NCBI GenBank assembly: GCA_031400455.1
Contig: JANNPX010000028.1
Span: forward strand, 1 to 64,000
Direction of reading: 5' to 3'
Length of the DNA: 64,000 nucleotides
DNA from: JANXYW01 sp031400455
GTDB taxonomy: Bacteria > Chloroflexota > Dehalococcoidia > DSTF01 > JACRBR01
Under the pieces are notes generated by a model that searched no databases, was not told the DNA's origin, and was given only the letters and a program-made list of their open reading frames with translations. Position 1 is the first letter of the stretch; each line of letters begins with the position of its first letter. Position numbers and translations under genes: made by a program. Below are positions 16,252-24,533 of this stretch, in pieces.

Positions 16252-17223
16252 TTACGCCCACGGCCCACAGGCCGCGCACCGCTGCCATAGCGGGTTCACG
16301 ATCCGGCTCCACGACACGGCCTCGTGCTGGTCGCCGCAGAGAAACCCGACGCTGCACGTCGGACACACGTGAGCGTGCTGGTCACGGCCCTTGCCGGGAA
16401 CGGCAACATTGGACGTGTCTAGCGCGGCGAGCCATCGCGCCATCACGGGGTCGGTCGCTAGGCCGGGAGAGGGTCGCCGTGAAGCGGCTCTAGTAGCGTC
16501 CCGATGTCGGCCAGTTTTGTCCAACGGTTTTAGCCACCGGTTCCGGCTCACTCGGTGGTACCGCTCGCCCTGTGAAGTGACGTATCCAGCCGTTCCCCCG
16601 GTAGCGTCCAATGTGCGAGGTCTGCTGAATCGTCGCTTCGTGACCGAGCCAGCCCGCAGAAGGCGAGCATGCACGCTGTGTTGGTTGGCGAGCCGGTCGA
16701 TGATCCGCCCGCCCTTGCGAAATGATCCCGGCCCCATCTCGCCGGTCGTCCGCTCGCCCCATTGGGGCGTCACGCCGAAGTTTCCCGTCGCCCGTAGCCG
16801 TCGCTGCGTCCGCGCGGGGATGCCGGTGATCGTGGTGATAGTGTCCTGCGCGACGGGCTTGATGAACGGGATCGCCGTCGCCATCAACGCAGCCCGCCGC
16901 TGCGCGCGCGTCCGCAGACGTTCGATGCTCCACTGGTAACGCCAGCCGCCACCGCCGCCGAGAAGGTTCGCAACCGCCACGGTGTTCATCAGGAAGATGC
17001 GATCCCCGGCGACCGTCCAGAACGTCCCCGGCGTCAGCAACCGTCGCGCCTGTCTCGGCCCGAACATGCGATCCGCGTTGAGCGCGTCGATCAGGTCGCG
17101 TGTCTCCACCGCCCCGCACCCGCCAGAGAGTTCCATCGCGTAGGCCCAGAGGATGTAGCCATCCTCCATCCCGACGCGGGACGCAGCAGCGGATTGATCG
17201 CGTTGGAGGGTCACGCTGTTCAC
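16252..17223 (-). CDS. HTH and zinc-finger protein of the element
   Basis: 323 residues with a GTG start that overlaps the previous gene's TGA by four bases. Residues about 110-150 (TITTITGIPARTQRRLRATGNFG) look like a helix-turn-helix. The C-terminus has CPTCSVGFLCGD and CAACGPW zinc ligands. It lies in the early-type block downstream of excisionase, where replication or regulatory proteins occur. It could be a replication initiator, but no primase, helicase or Rep motif is visible. Confidence 0.5.
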   Translation of the reverse strand: MNSVTLQRDQSAAASRVGMEDGYILWAYAMELSGGCGAVETRDLIDALNADRMFGPRQARRLLTPGTFWTVAGDRIFLMNTVAVANLLGGGGGWRYQWSIERLRTRAQRRAALMATAIPFIKPVAQDTITTITGIPARTQRRLRATGNFGVTPQWGERTTGEMGPGSFRKGGRIIDRLANQHSVHARLLRAGSVTKRRFSRPRTLDATGGTAGYVTSQGERYHRVSRNRWLKPLDKTGRHRDATRAASRRPSPGLATDPVMARWLAALDTSNVAVPGKGRDQHAHVCPTCSVGFLCGDQHEAVSWSRIVNPLWQRCAACGPWA

Positions 17224-17621
17224 AGTGCCAGCACCGCAGTTCTCGCCCGGGTGACACCGGACACAGCTATCGGTACTTCCGCCTCAGGAATACGCGTCGG
17301 CACCGCCGTAGATCGCGTCCTAGTAAGTGCCGCAACCCGCTGTAGTCGCTGCCGTTGTCGAGCCGGGGTCAGGGTGTGCGCGTGAGCCGCGAAGTATCGC
17401 TGCTCAACCTCGCAGCGGCGACCGCTCCAACCACGCACGAAGATCATGGTCGCGGTCATCTCGTACACGGATTCATAGAAGGGCAATTCGTCGCCAGCGG
17501 CATCGGCGACGATGTGCGCGTACAACGCGTCGGCTGTCTCGCAGCCGGGACGCTGACAGCGCGGACACTTGCGGGACGATGGCGGGGATTGTGTAAGCTC
17601 TGGTTGATTACTGTTGCCCAC
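17220..17621 (-). CDS. Hypothetical protein with N-terminal zinc knuckle
   Basis: 133 residues, GTG start. KCPRCQRPGCETADAL near the N-terminus holds three cysteines that could bind zinc. The middle is hydrophobic (YEMTATMIFVRGW) and the C-terminus is Arg/Thr-rich. Coupled to the 323-residue gene by a GTGA overlap and 57 bases downstream of excisionase. Confidence 0.5.
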   Translation of the reverse strand: MGNSNQPELTQSPPSSRKCPRCQRPGCETADALYAHIVADAAGDELPFYESVYEMTATMIFVRGWSGRRCEVEQRYFAAHAHTLTPARQRQRLQRVAALTRTRSTAVPTRIPEAEVPIAVSGVTRARTAVLAL

Positions 17622-17678
17622 GGTGATCGGATTCCTCTCGCGCGCCTCGCCTTACCAGCGGGGCGCATCTCTTTGTCC

Positions 17679-17849
17679 CTAGTCGTTGGTTCCGGCGAGC
17701 AGTCGCTCTAGCTGCACGGTCGGCACGAGGATGCGTCCGCCGATCCGAATCGCCGGGATCGCGCCGGAGTTCGCAGCGGCGTATGCGGAATTGCGCCCGA
17801 TACCCAGCCTCTTTGCAGCTTCCTCCACAGTCATCGTTACGCGCTTCAT
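17679..17849 (-). CDS. xis: Excisionase-type HTH protein
   Basis: 56 residues. The start at 17849 is preferred because AGAGGTGG precedes it. The open frame extends to 17942 but without support. TVEEAAKRLGIGRNSAYAAA plus IRIGGRILVPTVQLERLL is the winged helix typical of excisionase/AlpA DNA-binding proteins. It should bias the integrase towards excision and may also regulate its own operon. The promoter would be TTGCAA-17-GATAGT in the divergent gap. Confidence 0.8.
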   Translation of the reverse strand: MKRVTMTVEEAAKRLGIGRNSAYAAANSGAIPAIRIGGRILVPTVQLERLLAGTND

Positions 17850-17928
17850 ATCCACCTCTCCATTTCTCTGTTGACTCGTCCCGTCAGTTCTCTTACTATC
17901 TCCGTGTGATACTGCTTTTGCAAGCGTG

Positions 17929-17950
17929 AAACCGGTAGCCAAACCGGTAG
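17929..17950. promoter_or_regulatory. Tandem ACCGGT operator-like sites between divergent genes
   Basis: Two perfect AAACCGGTAG words 12 bases apart, each holding the palindrome ACCGGT. They lie in the 121-base divergent gap between excisionase and the CGNR-type protein gene, close to the likely start sites of both. A repressor or excisionase binding both copies could switch the element between integrated and excising states. Confidence 0.45.
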
Positions 17951-17970
17951 ATGGCAGAAAGTTGTGAAAT

Positions 17971-18654
17971 ATGGAGCGAGCATGGGGAGCCGGTCGGTTT
18001 GTCTGGTCGCGAGGGCGCGACGGTGGCTGGTCGCTCGAAGAGAAGCCGACGCCGCGATTCGTCTACGCGGCGAAGCGTCGCGACTTCAAGGCCGACCGTT
18101 GGTACCAGCCCGCCGACGAACCGACGTTGCTTGAGGACTTGGCCGAGCTAGGTGGCGATCACGACGACAGGCGACGCAGGGCGAAGTCGCCGGACGTGCA
18201 GAGGCGTGCGCTGCGATTCGTGCAGAAATACGGATCGCTCTGGGACGATACGCGGAAGCCCCTCGGCCCATCACAAGTAGAGATACACCCCGTGGATACA
18301 TTCACGGTCGCTCGGCTACTGGCGGAAGCCGATGATCTCGCCGACGCGATGTCTCGACGGCGACTCGGCAAGAGTTTCGTAGCCCCCCTCAACGCGCACC
18401 TACAAGGTCTGCGGCTGATCGCGTGGGATGTGGAAGGCGAAACCGTCCCAGTGATCCAACCGACCGGTTTGATCGACGCAATCTGGTGGCAATTCTTGGT
18501 GAGCATCCGCGAGGACAGAGCGGTGCGTGCGTGCGGTCACTGCGAGCGCGCGTTTATCCAGAGGCGCACGAACCAGTTGATCTGTTCGGTGGCTTGCAGC
18601 AATCGGATGCACGCCAAGAAGTACGGACGGAAGGGGGTCGGCGTGAGACAGTAA
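17971..18654 (+). CDS. CGNR-type zinc-finger protein, possible element regulator
   Basis: 227 residues. The C-terminal ACGHCERAFIQRRTNQLICS...C...R motif (C-x2-C...C-x3-C) matches CGNR-type zinc fingers. The N-terminal ~180 residues resemble the linker and helical body of such proteins. No clear HTH is seen. It is divergent from excisionase and 38 bases upstream of the integrase, so it probably controls the integration state. The start ATG lacks a strong ribosome-binding site. Confidence 0.6.
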   Translation: MERAWGAGRFVWSRGRDGGWSLEEKPTPRFVYAAKRRDFKADRWYQPADEPTLLEDLAELGGDHDDRRRRAKSPDVQRRALRFVQKYGSLWDDTRKPLGPSQVEIHPVDTFTVARLLAEADDLADAMSRRRLGKSFVAPLNAHLQGLRLIAWDVEGETVPVIQPTGLIDAIWWQFLVSIREDRAVRACGHCERAFIQRRTNQLICSVACSNRMHAKKYGRKGVGVRQ

Positions 18655-18692
18655 CGCAGGAGTACACGCGCAGTTAGCAGGAGAGGAATCAT

Positions 18693-19838
18693 ATGGAGAA
18701 GATGAAGGCCGGGGTACGCAAGCACGGAGCGAAATACGAGTTCGCAATCCTTGCGCCAGCCGACGAAACGGGCAAGCGGAAACAACAGTGGTTCACCGGC
18801 TACCGGACGCTGAAAGATGCGCAGTCGGCGCGGCGTGCGGAACTGGCGAAGATCGACAAGCAGGAGTACGTCGCACCGACTAAGACGACGACGGGCGCGT
18901 ACCTCACGGGTTGGCTGGCGTCGATCAAGCGGGACGTGCGACCGTCAACATGGGCGAGCTATGAACTGAACATCCGCCGACACGTCATCCCGGCTATCGG
19001 GGCGATCCCACTGCAAACGCTCGACCCGAAGCGGATCAGTACGCTGTACGGCGATCTACTCGATCATGGCCGACAGGACGGCGAAGGATTGAGCTACCAG
19101 AGCGTGCGGTACATCGCCATGATCTTGCGTCACGCACTCAAGCAAGCGATTGAGGACAGCGCGCTCACGGTCAACCCGACGAACAAGGCGAAGCGACCGC
19201 CCAAGCCGCAATCGCGCATGGAAATGAAAACATGGTCGGCGGCTGAGTTGCGCGCGTTCCTCGACGCGATCCAGACGGAGCCGATGTACGCACCGCTCGT
19301 GCTGGCGGCATCTACCGGGATGCGTCGCGGCGAAGTGCTGGGTCTACGCTGGCGTGATCTCGATCTCGACGCCGCGCGCGTGGCCGTCACGCAGACGTAC
19401 ATCGCCATTGGCTACCAAGTGCATTTCTCGCCACCCAAGACGGCGAAGGGACGCAGGAACGTCGCGCTGGATGGGCGGACGGTGGCCGTCCTCAGGGAAC
19501 ATCGACGTACGCAAGTCGCGGGGTACGTCGCGCTCGGCATCCGGCCCGATCACGATCTCGTGTTCACGACCGCACTCGGCGAGCCGATCCACCCCGAACG
19601 CCTAACGCGATCCTTCGCGCAGTACGTGAAGGCCGCTGGCGTCCCGTCGATCCGGCTGCACGATCTACGGCACACGCACGCGACGCTCGCGCTACAGGCC
19701 GGGATACACGCCAAGCACGTGTCCGAGCGGCTGGGACACTCCACCGTGGCGATCACATTGGACACCTACTCGCACGCGATCCCCGCGATGCAAGAGGAAG
19801 CCGCCGAGCGGGTCGCTCAACTCGTGTTCGGGAGCTAG
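18693..19838 (+). CDS. int: Tyrosine recombinase / site-specific integrase
   Basis: 381 residues with AGGAGAGGAATCAT before the ATG. It has an N-terminal arm-binding domain (1-60), a core-binding SAM-like domain (67-160) and a catalytic domain with R211 (GMRRGEVLGLRW), H323-x-x-R326 (HDLRHTHA), H349 (LGHST) and the nucleophile Y359 (DTYSH). All catalytic residues are present, so it is probably active. It lies beside the intact tRNA-Arg gene that is its target. Confidence 0.95.
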   Translation: MEKMKAGVRKHGAKYEFAILAPADETGKRKQQWFTGYRTLKDAQSARRAELAKIDKQEYVAPTKTTTGAYLTGWLASIKRDVRPSTWASYELNIRRHVIPAIGAIPLQTLDPKRISTLYGDLLDHGRQDGEGLSYQSVRYIAMILRHALKQAIEDSALTVNPTNKAKRPPKPQSRMEMKTWSAAELRAFLDAIQTEPMYAPLVLAASTGMRRGEVLGLRWRDLDLDAARVAVTQTYIAIGYQVHFSPPKTAKGRRNVALDGRTVAVLREHRRTQVAGYVALGIRPDHDLVFTTALGEPIHPERLTRSFAQYVKAAGVPSIRLHDLRHTHATLALQAGIHAKHVSERLGHSTVAITLDTYSHAIPAMQEEAAERVAQLVFGS

Positions 19839-19839
19839 G

Positions 19840-19857
19840 ATTGGCAATCCATTGGCA
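19840..19857 (+). promoter_or_regulatory. Paired ATTGGCA boxes, right end of element
   Basis: Two ATTGGCA words with starts 11 bases apart, immediately after the integrase stop codon and about 60 bases from attR, in the same orientation as the left-end pair. Probable integrase arm-type sites. Confidence 0.5.
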
Positions 19858-19919
19858 AAACGCCGTTTTAGGCCGGGGTGTTACTCGCTACTGAGCCAGA
19901 TTCGTATCTAGGTAGTGGT

Positions 19920-19993
<74 letters not shown>

Positions 19994-20103
19994 GCGCGCT
20001 GATCGGGCGCAGTGTATCACGGTCGTCGGTCGTCGGTCGTCAGTCGGCGGGTCGGCACCTCAGCCAGTCAGCAGATCAACTCGTCAGCCGGAGGGGCGAC
20101 GAG

Positions 20104-21150
20104 TTATGGTGTTGCTGCTGGCGACTCAGTTGCGAGTAGTTTGATCTCGATCTGCGTGTAGCCGGCGTCCCGCGCAAACTTGCCGACTACGATTTCACCC
20201 TGGATGCTCTTTTCGGCGTCGGAGAAGTCGATGACTTCTGCATCCTCGAGTGTGGCAGTACTGGCATCGCCATCAGTGACGGCGAGCTTCGCGTCGGCGA
20301 GTTTGGCGCGATAGTGTTCGAGCACCGCTGAGGCGCCGTCCTTCGTGAGGTACGTGACGGCGAACGACTGTCCGCCCGCCTGCTTCGTGTACGCGGATTG
20401 CGTAATGATCGAGCCGTCGTACGGCGGCACGCTGTCGGGGAAACCTTTCGGCAGCGCACGGCCATCGATCGGCACGAAGGGCTCCGTCTTTGCTGCCTTC
20501 GCGCCGGACGTTACCTCGACGCTTTCGAGAATCGTCGTCGTTTCGTCGTCCTTCGATTCGGCCACGAGCACGAGGCCGGTGATGTCGGGGTCGTCGATCT
20601 TGCTGAACTGGTGCACGGTCGCGTCGCGCCCGTCCTGCCCGCCGTCAATCTGCCACGGGTCGGCGCTGAACTTCGTGTTGAGGTCCGCAGCGACCTTGTC
20701 GCGTGCGTCGTTCGTGTCCCAAATGACGATGTAGCCGACGTCGTCGCCGCGCACCTGCTGTAGCGACGAGACGACACGCGCGCCGGAGTATATAGGCACG
20801 TCGTCGGGGAAGCCCGGCGGCAGCTCTCCTTCGAACCGCGTGATGACGGTGCCGTCCTGGCTCTGGCTGAAGGCGTTGAGGACGCTGGCCACGTCCGCTT
20901 CGAGCCGGGGTGAACTCGATCCTCCGCCGGGCGCGAGCAGCCAGACGGCCCCGCCCGCCACGACGGCCGCAACAATGGCGGCGCCAACAAGCGCTAACGG
21001 GTGCACCCCACGCCGAGCACCGGTGGCCGAGGCGGCCGCTAGCGCCGGCACGGACTCCGACGTGTCATCGACGATGGTGTACGCGTAGCCGCCGGGCGTC
21101 ATCGCATCGAGTGCCGGTGCGGCATGCGCTTCCTTCGACTCGTCAGCCAT
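20104..21150 (-). CDS. Single-pass membrane protein with duplicated extracellular domain
   Basis: About 348 residues from the ATG at 21150. The frame continues upstream through the tRNA-His gene, so the longer version is rejected. A cytoplasmic N-terminus is followed by one membrane segment (ALVGAAIVAAVVAGGAVWLL). Two related modules follow, LPPGFPDDVPIYSGARVVSS and LPKGFPDSVPPYDGSIITQS, each leading into a beta/alpha unit. Similar GFP.DvP.Y.G modules are found in actinobacterial and Chloroflexota surface proteins of unknown function. Confidence 0.65.
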   Translation of the reverse strand: MADESKEAHAAPALDAMTPGGYAYTIVDDTSESVPALAAASATGARRGVHPLALVGAAIVAAVVAGGAVWLLAPGGGSSSPRLEADVASVLNAFSQSQDGTVITRFEGELPPGFPDDVPIYSGARVVSSLQQVRGDDVGYIVIWDTNDARDKVAADLNTKFSADPWQIDGGQDGRDATVHQFSKIDDPDITGLVLVAESKDDETTTILESVEVTSGAKAAKTEPFVPIDGRALPKGFPDSVPPYDGSIITQSAYTKQAGGQSFAVTYLTKDGASAVLEHYRAKLADAKLAVTDGDASTATLEDAEVIDFSDAEKSIQGEIVVGKFARDAGYTQIEIKLLATESPAATP

Positions 21151-21215
21151 GTGATCGCGAGGGGTCTCGTCGGGCACCGGCGCGCCCCTTTCGTTGCGGA
21201 TGGCGGGAGAAATGG

Positions 21216-21289
21216 GGTGGACGGAGGGATTTGAACCCTCGGTCTCCAGGGCCACAACCTGGCGCGTTAACCGCTACGCTACGCCCACC
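21216..21289 (-). tRNA. tRNA-His(GTG)
   Basis: Minus-strand cloverleaf with acceptor GTGGGCG / CGTCCAC, anticodon arm CCAGG-TTGTGGC-CCTGG (anticodon GTG) and T loop TTCAAAT. The extra 5' G typical of tRNA-His is encoded (C at 21289). Confidence 0.95.
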
Positions 21290-21311
21290 ATGTGCATCCG
21301 CGAACGGCGAT

Positions 21312-21343
21312 AAAAAATGCCCTGCGCACCAGACGCGCAGAGC
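21312..21343 (-). terminator. Rho-independent terminator after dut
   Basis: On the minus strand CTGCGC-GTCTGGT-GCGCAG, extended by two pairs with one mismatch, then TTTTTT. It lies between the dut stop (21409) and tRNA-His, so it ends dut transcription. Confidence 0.75.
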
Positions 21344-21408
21344 ACCACACCGGCCGCCCTGAACATGTGAAAGTCTAGCACTGGCCCGTTCAGGCGGTCA
21401 AGAAATCG

Positions 21409-21834
21409 TCATCGTCCGGTCGAACCGTGTCCGCCATCGCCCCGTGCCGTCGTGGACAGCTCGTCCACCTCGCGCACCTCAACCGGCGCCAGCGCCGCGA
21501 ACACGAGCTGTGCGATGCGGTCGTGCTGCCGAAGCTCGTGCGTCTCAGTGTCCCCGAACGTCCACATGGTCACCAGCAGCTCCCCCCGATAATCCGCGTC
21601 GACGGTGCCGAATGCCACGCCGACGCCCTTCGCCGATAGCCCCGAACGTGGCCGCACCTGCGCATCGAACCCGCGCGGGAACTCGATGGCGACGCCGGTC
21701 GGCACCATCTGCGGCGACCGTGTGAGCGTTAGCGGCGCGTCGAGGCAGGCGTATAGATCGAACCCTGTCGCGCCCTCGGTGGCGCGCGCAGGCACTCGCG
21801 CTTCGGACTGCAGCTTGCGAATCAGCAATTCCAT
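21409..21834 (-). CDS. dut: dUTP diphosphatase
   Basis: 141 residues from the ATG at 21834, matching the usual trimeric dUTPase length. All five motifs are visible: ATEGATGFDLYA, RPRSGLSAKG, GTVDADYRGE, RIAQLVF and GDGGHGSTG. It hydrolyses dUTP to dUMP and pyrophosphate, keeping uracil out of DNA. The long upstream extension of the open frame has no family support. Confidence 0.95.
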   Translation of the reverse strand: MELLIRKLQSEARVPARATEGATGFDLYACLDAPLTLTRSPQMVPTGVAIEFPRGFDAQVRPRSGLSAKGVGVAFGTVDADYRGELLVTMWTFGDTETHELRQHDRIAQLVFAALAPVEVREVDELSTTARGDGGHGSTGR

Positions 21835-22043
21835 GATACGGGCAAGCGTACCAGCGCCCGGCCAGCGCGCCAGCCCTCGCCGGTTGATCAAGACGCTGCC
21901 GTACCGCAGAATCGTCTTGGCACCGGAGCACCTCACCCGGCTGTCTCCTGCGGCGACTCTTCGATCGGCCACCCCTCGCCACGACGCGAAGAGAGGCTCA
22001 GCCCGACGCTCGGGAAGCTGTTCTCTTGAGGTATTAGTCAATC

Positions 22044-23366
22044 ATGGAGGTTTCGAGCCGGTTGAAGTGGATCCTCGCCGCTGCACTGGGTGCCGTCGTC
22101 TCAGCGGGGCTCGTGATCGCCGCTGACCGCTCATCCTCTCCGGCGGGCGCCCGGCCCATCGACCTCGGCACGCGCACCGTCACGAAGACTCCATTAGCTA
22201 CGAACACGCCCATCGGACCTACGCCGACGCCTGTCCCTGTTCAGCCGCCGACGCTGGCAGCGCTCGGCCCGGGCATCATGGTGACGGAGTGCCTCGGGGC
22301 GACGGCGGACTCAGTGCGGGCCATCTTCCTCTGGACGCCGTCCAAGGCTGGGGCGCAGTTCCTCGACCTCAGCATCTACAACGACGGCTTTGCGCCGGAC
22401 AGATTCGTCAGCACCGCAGGCTACGGCCCGACGATGTACGGTTACGTTTGGGATGGCCTGAGGCAGGGCACGACCCACTTCGCACGTGTCAACACGTACG
22501 CGAACTCCGCCTGGCATCCAAGTTCAACGCTGGCGTTCTACACGCCGGTCTGCGATCCAGCGCCGCTCGATCAGCCAGCCGCCGCGGACATGACCGCGCT
22601 TCGCGACCGCATTGCCGCCGCCATCGACGGCGACACGATCGATACGGCCGTCGCCATTACGGATCTGCGCACCGGCGAGACGATCGACGTTGGCGGTGAC
22701 GACGTTCGACTCCCCGGCTGCACAATCAACCTGTTCCTGTTGATGCGGGTCGTTGTCGACCTGCAATCGGGAAAGTATCCGGAACCGGCACCGGGCGATC
22801 TCATCGGTCAGACGATCAACCGCTCGGATCCGATCACCGCGCGGCGACTCATGCGCGACTGGATCGGCGACGGCGATCTGCTGCGGGGGATAGAGCGCGT
22901 CAACGAGTTCGTGCGCGCGCTGGGGATGAACGCTACGAGCATGGATCACCCGCCAGCGTTCCCGGAAGAGTCGGTGCAGGGCGATGCGGCGACGAACAAC
23001 CGCATCACGGCGCGCGACGTCAACCGCGGGCTGCAGGCGCTGTGGGATGGCCGCGTGCTCAACCCCGGCTGGCGCGACTACCTGCTCGACAAGATGACGC
23101 TCGTGAAACCCGGCCTCAATTACCTCATCCCTGTGGGAACGAGCGCGGGCGCTGTGGTGTCGCACAAGAACGGCTTTCTCTACCAGGAAGGCTGGGCGGA
23201 CAACGACGTTGGCATCGTCTGGTACGACCGCGGCGGCCAGCGATACGGCTACGCTATCTCGTTCTTCACCGAGAACGTGCCCGGCAAGTACGACGACATC
23301 CCCCTCGGCCAGCGCATCTCATCGCTGGCGTACCAGTGGTTCGTCTCCCGCTACGGATACCCGTAG
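22044..23366 (+). CDS. Secreted beta-lactamase-fold protein lacking the catalytic Ser and Lys
   Basis: 440 residues. An N-terminal membrane or signal segment (WILAAALGAVVSAGLVIAA) is followed by a Thr/Pro-rich linker, a beta-sandwich-like region (80-170) and a class A beta-lactamase-like domain (180-440). Where the family has SxxK, this protein has C226-T-I-N229 in LPGCTINLFLLM. The DNA reads TGC and AAC, so this is not a translation slip. A KTG-like HKNG remains. It probably acts as a binding or structural protein, or uses a different chemistry. Confidence 0.75.
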   Translation: MEVSSRLKWILAAALGAVVSAGLVIAADRSSSPAGARPIDLGTRTVTKTPLATNTPIGPTPTPVPVQPPTLAALGPGIMVTECLGATADSVRAIFLWTPSKAGAQFLDLSIYNDGFAPDRFVSTAGYGPTMYGYVWDGLRQGTTHFARVNTYANSAWHPSSTLAFYTPVCDPAPLDQPAAADMTALRDRIAAAIDGDTIDTAVAITDLRTGETIDVGGDDVRLPGCTINLFLLMRVVVDLQSGKYPEPAPGDLIGQTINRSDPITARRLMRDWIGDGDLLRGIERVNEFVRALGMNATSMDHPPAFPEESVQGDAATNNRITARDVNRGLQALWDGRVLNPGWRDYLLDKMTLVKPGLNYLIPVGTSAGAVVSHKNGFLYQEGWADNDVGIVWYDRGGQRYGYAISFFTENVPGKYDDIPLGQRISSLAYQWFVSRYGYP

Positions 23367-23469
23367 TTGGGCGTTGGAGGTTGGAGACCGGGTACCGATC
23401 TCCCGGGTCTTGCACCTCCTGATGCACCGGTAGAATTGCTGGCGGCGGGCCCGGTGGTACGATGTAGGT

Positions 23470-23904
23470 ATGCCAGAACGCGACGAAGTGCAAATTGCCC
23501 GATGGGACGCCATCCGCAGCCGGATCGGCAGCGGTCTGCGTGGCATGCGCGGTGGCAACCGCTCTCAGGCGCAGCTCGCGTGGGAGCTGGACGAGTTGGG
23601 ATTCCACATTAGCCAGAGCATGGTTTCGCGCTACGAACAGGGTCAGGGCGAAGTTCCGCTGACGCTGGAGCGCATGGTCGGCTGGGCACTGTGCTGCGAT
23701 GCTCTCAGTTCCGAGCACCTGCGCGAAATCCTCGAACTGGGCGGCTACTCGCTACCGTGGACGCGCGGCGACATGGCGCAGTTCGACGATCTCCTGCGTA
23801 AGTATCGCGCGCTTTCGCGACCCGACCAGATGGTCGTGCGGCGATGGCTGCTGTGGCACCTTCTCGGATTGCAGCCGATACCTGCGCAAGAGGTGCCAGT
23901 ATGA
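23470..23904 (+). CDS. XRE-family HTH regulator
   Basis: 144 residues. The helix-turn-helix is SQAQLAWELDELGFHISQSMVSRYEQGQ (the spacing is longer than in typical XRE proteins), with a C-terminal helical domain. It overlaps the next gene by ATGA, so the two are made together as a regulator/partner pair. No promoter was assigned. Confidence 0.8.
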   Translation: MPERDEVQIARWDAIRSRIGSGLRGMRGGNRSQAQLAWELDELGFHISQSMVSRYEQGQGEVPLTLERMVGWALCCDALSSEHLREILELGGYSLPWTRGDMAQFDDLLRKYRALSRPDQMVVRRWLLWHLLGLQPIPAQEVPV

Positions 23905-24527
23905 TCGACGCCACAGTGCTCGACGACACGCGGCGCCAGATCCGCGACCGGCTGCGCGCCCTGCCGCTAGATGGCGATGCGGCGCTGCGTACGTACCGGC
24001 TGCGCGCCATGTTGCAGGAGATGAACGTCTACTGCGACGACACGGCCGCGCTGCAGGATGTCGACGCGGTCCTCCTCACGTCGGCGCGCGGCACAGAGGC
24101 GCTGATCGCCGCCCGACTCGACGACGACGGCCGGCTACGCACGTACGCGCGTATCGTCGCCCGCCTGCTGGTCGGCGAGATGCACGGACCGATCGATGCG
24201 AAGATCGAGTATCCGGCGAAGCACGCGACCGCATCGCGGCAAGAACGCGAAGAAGATGCGGTCGTCGCGTTCCTTGCAGGCGCCCTCGCCGACGGCCGGC
24301 TCGATGCGGCGCCGCGGCCGCTGTTCGAAGACGTACCGAAGCTGACGCTCGCGTTCACTCCGCGCACGGCGGCGCGCTCGACGCTTGGCGGGTTCCACCT
24401 CTGGAGCGACTTCTGGTACAAGCGGTCGAACATGTACCGCCGCTGGCGTTCGCGGCGCGACGTCAGTCACGCCATCACGCGCATCTGCGGCGCGCTCGAT
24501 AGCCGGCACCTCGTCGCGGGGCACTAA
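23901..24527 (+). CDS. Partner of XRE regulator, possible degenerate ImmA-like protein
   Basis: 208 residues from the ATG at 23901. XRE regulators are often followed by ImmA/IrrE metallopeptidases with HExxH. Here the equivalent helix reads ARIVARLLVGEMHG, without the zinc motif. A downstream helix REEDAVVAFLAGALA is placed like the EADxFAxxLL helix of ImmA. The resemblance is weak and positional. It may be unrelated. Confidence 0.4.
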   Translation: MIDATVLDDTRRQIRDRLRALPLDGDAALRTYRLRAMLQEMNVYCDDTAALQDVDAVLLTSARGTEALIAARLDDDGRLRTYARIVARLLVGEMHGPIDAKIEYPAKHATASRQEREEDAVVAFLAGALADGRLDAAPRPLFEDVPKLTLAFTPRTAARSTLGGFHLWSDFWYKRSNMYRRWRSRRDVSHAITRICGALDSRHLVAGH

Positions 24528-24533
24528 GCTCCA

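Noticed and set aside
15597..16493. A 298-codon plus-strand frame in the satellite
   Set aside because: It runs over four minus-strand small genes that have zinc motifs and start/stop overlaps. It has no ribosome-binding site or family.
21151..21255. N-terminal extension of the membrane protein
   Set aside because: The longer open frame runs into the tRNA-His gene.
21835..22041. 69-residue N-terminal extension of dUTPase
   Set aside because: Family length and motif 1 position fit the ATG at 21834. The extension has no similarity to known domains.
23901..24527. Active ImmA/IrrE metallopeptidase
   Set aside because: No HExxH motif. Kept only as a possible degenerate relative.
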